From: Emydura subglobosa
Taxonomy: Eukaryota; Chordata; Testudines; Chelidae
Assembly (NCBI GenBank): GCA_007922225.1
Contig: ML679966.1
Span: 39,771,943-39,835,942 of the forward strand
DNA: 64,000 nt
Reading direction: 5' to 3'
In this document: positions 59,037 through 64,000 of the stretch, one piece after another
How positions within the stretch are numbered: the stretch's first letter is position 1
Layout of the letters: each line of letters begins with the position of its first letter
Translations under genes and position numbers: made by a program
Notes under the pieces: generated by a model
Databases searched by the model: none
Seen by the model: the letters and a program-made list of their open reading frames with translations, nothing else
What the model was told of the DNA's origin: nothing

Positions 59037-59918
59037 TCATCCTACTGAATCCTTATTTCTAGTTCTTAAAGCTCTCTTTCATTATAACAAGAGGGTCTTT
59101 ATGAAAGAGAAAAATAAACATACACATACACATGTAAATGCAACGACTAGTTACATAAAAAATGTTGAATGATACATAATCATTGTAGTCAAATGAGAAT
59201 TATTTCGTTCTATATCAGTGACCTGTCATTTAGTAATATGAGTGGCAGTACTAGTTATCTTCACTATTCCCTCATTCCTATGACTCACAAAGATAACTCT
59301 TCTGTATCATGAGCTACTCGTGACCACATATATCATTTGCATATTATAAGATTGCTGTCTACTACTGCGATCACATGTTACAGACCTGCTCCTGCTCCCA
59401 GTGGCTCCAGTATACTGTATACAATTAGAGATGGTTTGAAAACACACACTTATAGCAATGTTTTGTTTTTTAAGTAATTGCAAAATTGAATCTATGGAAT
59501 TGCAGCTTGGGAAAACTCATTTTATATCTATTTCTTCATGTAAAAATATAAATATATGTAAATAAAATCCATGGTCCTACCTTACATTCTAGTCCATTTT
59601 TCCCCTAAGTTCCAGATTTTATTTTCCATGCCTTTTTCCTCATAATATTTTCCATTAACACCTCATTGGGGTTTTTAAGTGTTGTTGTATTAATTGCAAT
59701 TAACAAGTAAATGTTTTATATGAAAAGTGTATACTATAATTACCTTTCTAACACTGTAAATGTAGGATGCATGAATTCATATCTTAAGCATCTGCTGAAT
59801 AATGCATTTCTCTTTTTTTGTGCTAAGCACTGACTAAAAGGCTTTTTTTTTTTTTAAATAAAGCTTTTGTAAAGCAATTAGAGCCTTAACTAATTTTCTT
59901 ATTGTAATGGTTTTTAAG

Positions 59919-60019
59919 CGTGCAGATGACATCACAAGTTTCCTCTCTGATACTACACTGCTTGTGCATTTTTTTGGCAAGAAGGGAAAGGCTGAGCTAA
60001 ACTTTGATGATTTTTATAG
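59919..60019 (+). CDS. MICU3: MICU3 internal exon (101 nt), LLVHFFGKKGKAELNFDDFY segment
   Basis: Thirty-three codons plus AG, phase 0 in and phase 2 out. The acceptor is an unusual tttttaag and the donor is gtgagc. It reads RADDITSFLSDTTLLVHFFG and then KKGKAELNFDDFY. HFFGKKGKxxLxFxxFYRFM is the MICU3 version of the FFG(K/A)-R/K-G motif region conserved in all three MICU paralogues. No stop or frameshift. Confidence 0.97.
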
Positions 60020-61759
60020 GTGAGCTTTGCTTTTATACTTTTTACATAAAGAAAGACCTCTATATCTGTTAGCAAATGATATATGCATAATATATCTATT
60101 AAAGAAAGTTATTCTCTCTTTATAAATATCTTTCTTTGTTTCAGACATTTCTTTAGCTTTCTCTTTTCTGTTGAAAAAGTTTAAAACAAGGAGAGAGGAA
60201 ATTTTAAGACAATACTCAAAATTTAAAATTTATGAGGTTTGGTTTGGTTTGGTTTTAATGCAGGCCAAAGAAACATTCCTGTATTATCATCAGATTTTTG
60301 CAAGCTAATCTATTAGGCAAGGTCATTCATTACATGTGTTGACTCCAAGAAATGCAGTGCTATAGAAAGTAGTGTTTGTGATCCAGTAGATGGTATTCTT
60401 GCCTCTGCACCAGTACTGAATTAATACCCCAATTCTGTGTCATAATGTACTCTGCTATATAAAGGTCGTACTGTGCTGCAGGAGGTGCAGCACTTAAAGT
60501 GGGGGGGTTTTCCCCTGGCCTTCTTCTTTGTTACATTTTCTGTTTAGATTGTAAACTCTTTGGGGCAGAGATTTTGTCTTTACATCTATATCTTTTGCTA
60601 GGGACATATAGTGGTTATCACTTAACAGTAAAAATTTGCCAAAAGATACTAAACAGGTTTTCACAGATCCAGTTGCATGCCCCCTCACGACCACTCACTA
60701 ACTAGATTGGTGTGAGGGAATCCAACCATCTGGATCCCTGGATATTTTAAGCTTCTCTGCATCTCAGCAGGCTGAAGCACTGTTTTTTCCCTTGGTCTCT
60801 CTGGTACATTTTCTGACATTGACTCTGTTTGTTACCCCATGATGGAAATAGAAACCCTTTGCTCACCTACCTAGGCCTCCAGGTCCAGCGCTGACCCCCA
60901 AGATATTCCAGTAGGTTAAACACATGGTCTTTCAGAATCCCACCAAGGGTGTGAACCCTTCAGGATAACAGTTTAATTCTTTCCGGAGACATGCAGTAAG
61001 TATAGCATATAGCACAGACAGACAGACTTTGCATAGATTCTTGCACATTAATGCTCTTTACTTAATCAGACAGGAAATACACAGATCTGTAAAAAAATAC
61101 TAAATCTTACACTCATTTCCCCTCACTCTAGATCACCCTTACCTTGGGGGACCATCTGTGTTCAGAGAAGCAGTGTCCCCCGCTCCCCCTGCTTCATCAA
61201 TTCCTTACAGCAATTTCCCACATCTTTAAGCTGATGAAAAATGGCCAAAGAGAGATCATATACATTAATTCCTGCCTGTTATAACCTGCCAGTCTTGACA
61301 AGTGACTCCTGGACCAGCTTCCCTGTGTGATCCAAAACCCTGACCAGATTACTTCATTGGTAGGCGATCTCTCCCCTGATAAACCAGTTCTGGTCAGAAG
61401 CCAGTTTTTTCTCTGGAGCAATTAAATTTCAATGGCTGGCCATCTAGATTTAACAGCCACAAGATGGTGGCACTTAAAAAATCTTTACTAAGAATAGTTG
61501 TGCCACAAAAAATTGTACCATTGATCAAACTAAAGAAAAATATGTTTCTGCCAGATTCAAATAATTAGAAGGTTTGGCTTCTGCTTCTTTACCAGGACCA
61601 CCAGTGCTTATTTTCTTTATCGTTATCCCTTACCCACCTAAAAAGGGTTTGGTGAGGTGTAATTACTGAGTTTAAGAAGTGCTTTGAGGTATTTGGATGA
61701 AAGGAACTGTAGAAGTGCAAAGTATTTCTTGTTCAATCTTTATTATGTTTGTGATTTAG
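60020..61759 (+). other. MICU3: MICU3 intron
   Basis: 1.74 kb. Around 60545-60590 the string agattgtaaactctttgggg, with cagagatt following, looks like an interspersed-repeat end common in amniotes, but I cannot name it. 60760-61420 may be an old LTR or other repeat (less AT-rich) without identifiable motifs. No gene. Confidence 0.75.
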
Positions 61760-61931
61760 ATTTATGGATAACCTACAAACCGAAGTTCTAGAAATAGAAT
61801 TCCTTTCCTACTCTAATGGGATGAACACCATCAGTGAGGAAGACTTTGCTCATATTCTTTTGAGATATACAAATGTGGAAAATACATCAAGTTACCTGGA
61901 AAATGTACGCTGCAGGATTCCTGAAGAAAAG
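61760..61931 (+). CDS. MICU3: MICU3 internal exon (172 nt), FMDNLQTEVLEIEF segment
   Basis: A completes the arginine codon, then 57 codons follow, ending in phase 0 at the donor gtaggt. The acceptor is gatttag. It reads FMDNLQTEVLEIEFLSYSNG, then MNTISEEDFAHILLRYTNVE and NTSSYLENVRCRIPEEK. FM(D/E)NLQTE(V/I)xExEF is a strong MICU2/MICU3 signature, and the SYSNGMNTISEEDFAHILL part is specific to MICU3. This is the longest coding exon in the window. The following exon (GITFDEF-type in relatives) is beyond the window or not recognised in the remaining 2 kb. Confidence 0.98.
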
Positions 61932-61983
61932 GTAGGTGTTCAAATACTACAGTGATGGTAGAAGATAAACCCCAAAATCCTAA

Positions 61984-62054
61984 GGATGAATCCTGGTACC
62001 ATTGAAGTCGATGGGAATTTTGTCATTGACTTCAGTGGAACCGGGGTTTCACCC
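61984..62054. mobile_element. Palindromic MITE-like repeat
   Basis: ggatgaatcctggtaccatt plus gaagtcgatggg at the left pairs with the complement of cattgacttcagtggaaccg and gggtttcaccc at the right. 71 bp, nearly wholly self-complementary. Confidence 0.7.
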
Positions 62055-63620
62055 TAAGTATCTTTGATCATCTAATTTGCATCTTTTGTTTTACAAAATC
62101 TACACTGAATGACACAGTATTTAATCTGTAAAATATATGAGGTTAAAAAAACAAGGAACCGTATCAGGCAAATTATCCAGTAATTACGAGGTGTTTAAAG
62201 ACAGTGGCTTAATACTATATTGAACCTTCAATTTAAACAACAACCGGCTTAAATGCTGTAAGGAAATGAAATTTCCTAATGAGGCTTTTCACCTTTAGTG
62301 AAAAAACACATTTTTTTTTTTTACTTTTTCTATTTGCTACCACCCGAATATCACCTTTTCAAAAACAATATTGACACTCTTTATCTAGTCCAATAAGTCT
62401 TAATAGGTCATTTGTAGATAGCCATTGATGAGTGAGTGTTTCTTATCAGTGGCTGAAGAGATATTTTCAAAGAATTTGGGAACTAAAAACAATAAAGAAC
62501 ATTAGGTGGCTAATCCTTCATTATTTAGCAACAAATGTGTTGTCAGTAGTCCATCTGAACAATAGAAAAATCTTGTGGTTGCTGACTGCATCAGTGCAAA
62601 TCAATAGAGCTTGTGTTACAAGTGCCCTGTAGACCCTGGGATGTTTTGGGTATATTCTATTTGTGTTTATAGAAGGATCAGGTTAATCTGTCCTAGAAAT
62701 ACTTGCAAACAGTCTGACTTTGTTTAAAATGGCTACACATTTTGATAGTATTGACTGTTCTGCTTGTGGAACTAAAAGCAGTAAGTATGCTCCGGCAATT
62801 ACCTTAAACTGTTAGTCTGAAAAAACAAACCATTAAAATATAAAATAGTTATGACATTTAAAAAATTAATATTAAAACAAAATGCTGAATGTAAAGCTGG
62901 AGTTATATTTATAGTGGGTGCCTTAAGTAAGCATACAAAAATGAATGTTGTTGTAGTTTAATTATGTGAGACACAGCAATTGCTCTGGGTTAGATTGTCA
63001 CAATCCTTACACAGCTGTACAAGATCGTATGGTTACTTACCTGTTACTCTTCCGACCCTTACTCTTATTCCCTGTGGGAATAGAAAGGGTGGAAAGCACA
63101 AGGAGCCCTTGCTCTGCCCCCTCACTCGTTTGCCAACCAGAGTAGTTGACTTGGTACATGGTTCAGGAGAGCGAGCTGGTTCTTAAAAGGGGTGAAGAAA
63201 TTCACTCACTCTCCAGATCAAGGGGGAGCAGAGAAGAAATCCTTTCCGAGAAACAGTTTGTTCTCTGGTCTACTCCTGAGGCAATGCAGCTACTCACTGC
63301 TCCTTACTCAGGATACAAACTAGTCCTCTATGGGCCCACTTCTACATATGAGCCAAAAAAGTGCCATATGGCTTTCACTATTAGAAAGCCTTTGCAATGC
63401 CATAGAAATTGATTTTGCTGCAGTATGGCATTTTTTTACTGTGTGGCAGCCAGATATATTTTGTTGTTAAAATCAAGCCTTACTTATTTAGGAGCAGGCT
63501 TGTTTGGGAAAACAGACATTTGTGGTTAAAATTCTGTTTTTTTATTTTTAATAACAGCTACAATAATATACATAGCACATAGATAGGGGAAAATAATGGC
63601 ACACAATCATGAGTATAAAG

Positions 63621-63750
63621 TTCCAGAGGGGTAGCCGTGTTAGTCTGTATACAGCAAAAACAATGAGAGTCCTGTAGCACTTTAAAGACTAACAAATTTA
63701 ATTTCTGCAGGCATAAGCTTTCGTGGGCTGTAACCCACTTTGTCAGATGT
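63621..63750 (+). mobile_element. Tortoise pol III/SINE-type element
   Basis: It contains gaggggtagccgtgttagtc, then gtcctgtagcactttaaaga, then ctaacaaattt, and gcataagctttcgtgggctg followed by taacccactttgtcagatg. This is the tRNA-Lys-derived SINE abundant in cryptodiran turtles (family recognised from memory), and the main basis for the organism call. Confidence 0.9.
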
Positions 63751-63815
63751 AAGAAATAGAAATCAGGTAGGAGGTATATATACACATATCCAAGAGTAAG
63801 GAACAACAATGGGGA

Positions 63816-64000
63816 AAGTAGATATAAGCAAAGTCCATTCAGTTAGAGTAGTTGAGGCCTATTCACAACCATTGATTAGGAGGTGAGAATGTGTGAACAC
63901 AATCAAACTGAGTCTAAATAGGGACTTGGAATGGTTATCTCATTACAAGAAGTAATTGTCACTGTTCACACATTCTCACCTCCTTTGCTTATATCTACCT
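63816..64000. repeat. Inverted-repeat element cut by the window edge
   Basis: The last 37 bases (63964-64000) are complementary to two separated left segments, 63816-63833 (aagtagatataagcaaag) and 63878-63898 (aggaggtgagaatgtgtgaa). About 44 bases between them have no partner. It directly follows the SINE and may be part of a composite repeat. Confidence 0.75.

Larger units (their letters stand above)
48484..59918 (+). other. MICU3: MICU3 intron
   Basis: Holds a hAT MITE (49967-50211), a MIR (50630-50770), the antisense Gypsy element B (51983-57465), a Harbinger-type MITE (58001-58295) and a palindromic repeat (58934-59036). 48484-49960, 50775-51980 and 59040-59918 are AT-rich with homopolymer T tracts and nothing else recognised. 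Confidence 0.85.
61932..64000 (+). other. MICU3: MICU3 intron, 5' part
   Basis: It contains a palindromic MITE (61984-62054), a SINE (63621-63750) and an inverted-repeat element running off the window (63816-64000). 62060-63610 shows nothing recognised and no further exon. Confidence 0.75.

Noticed and set aside
60760..61430. Possible endogenous retroviral LTR
   Set aside because: No paired copy, TG...CA borders, PBS or coding motif could be found, so it is left unnamed.
224..61931. Identity as MICU2 or MICU1
   Set aside because: The loop DTDGNEMVDKKE, RLQLYGY microexon, SYWDTLRR and SYSNGMNTISEEDF segments fit MICU3 as I know it. MICU1 and MICU2 differ in these places.
61932..63610. A further MICU3 exon after 61931
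   Set aside because: No open segment with the expected GITFDEF-like sequence and suitable AG/GT borders was found in the remaining bases.
1..64000. CRISPR arrays, operons, rRNA or bacterial defence systems
   Set aside because: Nothing in the composition, repeat spacing or protein content supports these. The sequence is vertebrate intronic DNA.

Overview
This window is a piece of a vertebrate nuclear genome, most probably a cryptodiran turtle. The evidence is interspersed-repeat content: CR1-type LINEs, two SINEs of the tortoise kind (minus strand near 5.6 kb, plus strand near 63.65 kb), MIR copies, a DIRS-type element, a PIF/Harbinger transposase relic and many short palindromic MITEs. Only one cellular gene is visible. 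No bacterial, phage or CRISPR features were seen.

The gene is MICU3 (EFHA2), a mitochondrial calcium-uniporter regulator, on the + strand. Nine internal coding exons (722 nt, about 240 codons) lie at 224-255, 7181-7259, 14968-15015, 22912-22994, 36147-36218, 43828-43866, 48388-48483, 59919-60019 and 61760-61931. All have AG/GT borders, the phases join without a break, and the joined reading frame has no stop. The first EF-hand loop is intact (22950-22985). The 5' exons (mitochondrial targeting and start codon) and the 3' exons (last EF-hand, C-terminus) lie outside the window.

Everything else is intron, layered with repeats. Intron 256-7180 holds a degraded CR1 (2.83-5.48 kb), a SINE and a minisatellite. 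Intron 7260-14967 holds MIRs and palindromic MITEs. Intron 15016-22911 holds a Ty3/Gypsy-type LTR element (15.91-21.46 kb) with integrase upstream of RT remnants and a CR1 nested inside. Intron 22995-36146 is the most layered: CR1s on both strands, with CR1 and TIR elements nested in them, then a PIF/Harbinger transposase at 32.5-34.0 kb. Intron 36219-43827 holds an almost complete but mutated DIRS-like tyrosine-recombinase retrotransposon (37.59-43.42 kb). Intron 48484-59918 holds an antisense, visibly GC-rich Ty3/Gypsy element (51.98-57.47 kb), again with integrase before RT, and a hAT MITE with a perfect 8-bp target duplication.

No functional undescribed multi-gene system is evident. The most interesting signals are the two Gmr1-like Gypsy elements with Ty1/copia-like domain order, the collapse of one LTR between its own end repeats, the DIRS inverted terminal and internal complementary repeats, and a run of three frame-neutral MICU3 exons that includes a 39-nt microexon.
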